Assembly: GCA_016281125.1 (NCBI GenBank)
Contig: JAEEIA010000041.1
Coordinates: forward strand, 62,001 to 126,000
DNA: 64,000 nucleotides
DNA from: Oscillospiraceae bacterium
Lineage (GTDB): Bacteria; Bacillota; Clostridia; Oscillospirales; Ruminococcaceae
Direction: 5' to 3'
Both the position numbers and the translations under genes were made by a program. Below are positions 63,779 to 64,000 of this stretch, piece after piece. Every line of letters begins with the position of its first letter. Within the stretch, counting starts at the first letter, position 1. Below the pieces are notes generated by a model that saw only the letters and a list, made by a program, of their open reading frames with translations, had not been told where the DNA came from and ran no database searches.

Positions 63779-64000
63779 GCGCAGTGCCGAGCGTGTGCGG
63801 AACCAGAAAGGCACGAAGGATATTTATGCGATGCGCAAACGGAAAAAGCGCAAAAAGGTGCTGTATCAGAGCATCTGGCTGCTGCTGCTTTCCATGACGG
63901 TTCTGATTTTGTACCAGCGCCGGGATTCGTGGATTCCGAAGTTGGAAACCATGGGCATCCGGCATCACACGAACCGGCTGGGCGCCGGTTCGGAGAATGA
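63765..64000 (+). CDS. N-terminal part of a basic membrane protein (cut by window end)
   Basis: First 78 residues only. Very basic N-terminus (RTHKRSAERVRNQKG and MRKRKKRKKV) followed by a hydrophobic helix (about 36-54, VLYQSIWLLLLSMTVLILY), so a single-pass or exported protein. GGAAGGGA precedes the ATG, which lies 14 nt inside truA. Too short to identify. Confidence 0.6.
   Translation, partial: MRTHKRSAERVRNQKGTKDIYAMRKRKKRKKVLYQSIWLLLLSMTVLILYQRRDSWIPKLETMGIRHHTNRLGAGSEN

Overview
The window looks like a chromosomal segment of an anaerobic, Gram-positive, fibre-degrading gut bacterium of the Ruminococcus type (Oscillospiraceae). The grounds are cellulosome-type dockerin and cohesin modules in several secreted proteins, a class B sortase, a T-box leader, an oxygen-sensitive class III ribonucleotide reductase, BspA-like DUF285 surface proteins, and a base composition of roughly mid-50s percent G+C judged by eye. 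No rRNA, tRNA, CRISPR array, transposase or phage gene was seen.

Layout. 0-5.3 kb: surface genes (sortase B, a SpoIID-type protein with rearranged motif order, a CE2-like esterase with half a dockerin). 5.3-5.6 kb: a hairpin-rich interspersed repeat between two identical 30-bp palindromes. 5.6-7.4 kb: pheB-hom on the minus strand from a consensus promoter. 7.8-12 kb: nrdG-nrdD-trxB behind tandem NrdR boxes; NrdD carries a fused redoxin domain. 12-17 kb: leuACDB under a leucine T-box. 17-19.6 kb: cassette A, a DUF285 surface protein plus a 36-residue peptide, on the minus strand. 19.6-27.8 kb: an FAD dehydrogenase, a small membrane protein, then xpt with a BMP-type ABC importer, probably a purine salvage operon. 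27.9-32.6 kb: an AraC/GyrI-like regulator, a GH25 lysozyme, prfA and a Sua5-type gene. 32.7-34.8 kb: two paralogous dockerin-cohesin proteins. 34.9-35.9 kb: about 0.9 kb without a recognisable gene. 35.8-39 kb: cassette B, a diverged duplicate of cassette A. 39.3-40.9 kb: an ECF sigma factor and a membrane partner with a cohesin-like outer domain. 41.2-44.7 kb: RNase Y and an O-antigen-ligase-like protein.

45.1-64 kb: one long plus-strand run, ruvC-ruvA, four accessory genes (lipoprotein, SseB-like, two His/Ser-rich membrane paralogues), ruvB, a papain-like-looking protein, a phosphohexomutase homologue that has lost its catalytic motifs, an rRNA-type methyltransferase, GNAT, SDR and CAT-like enzymes, a dockerin protein, a YcgL-like nucleotidyltransferase, the ECF transporter module, a YfhO-like membrane protein, truA and the start of one more membrane protein.

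The least explained material is the duplicated cassette. Each copy carries a nearly invariant 36-37-residue peptide directly behind the surface-protein gene. Each copy also carries an outward promoter that fires into an unrelated neighbour: the FAD dehydrogenase in one case, the ECF sigma factor in the other. Other unusual items are the pseudo-phosphohexomutase, the motif-permuted SpoIID protein, the NrdD-redoxin fusion and the ruv operon split by four membrane or envelope genes.
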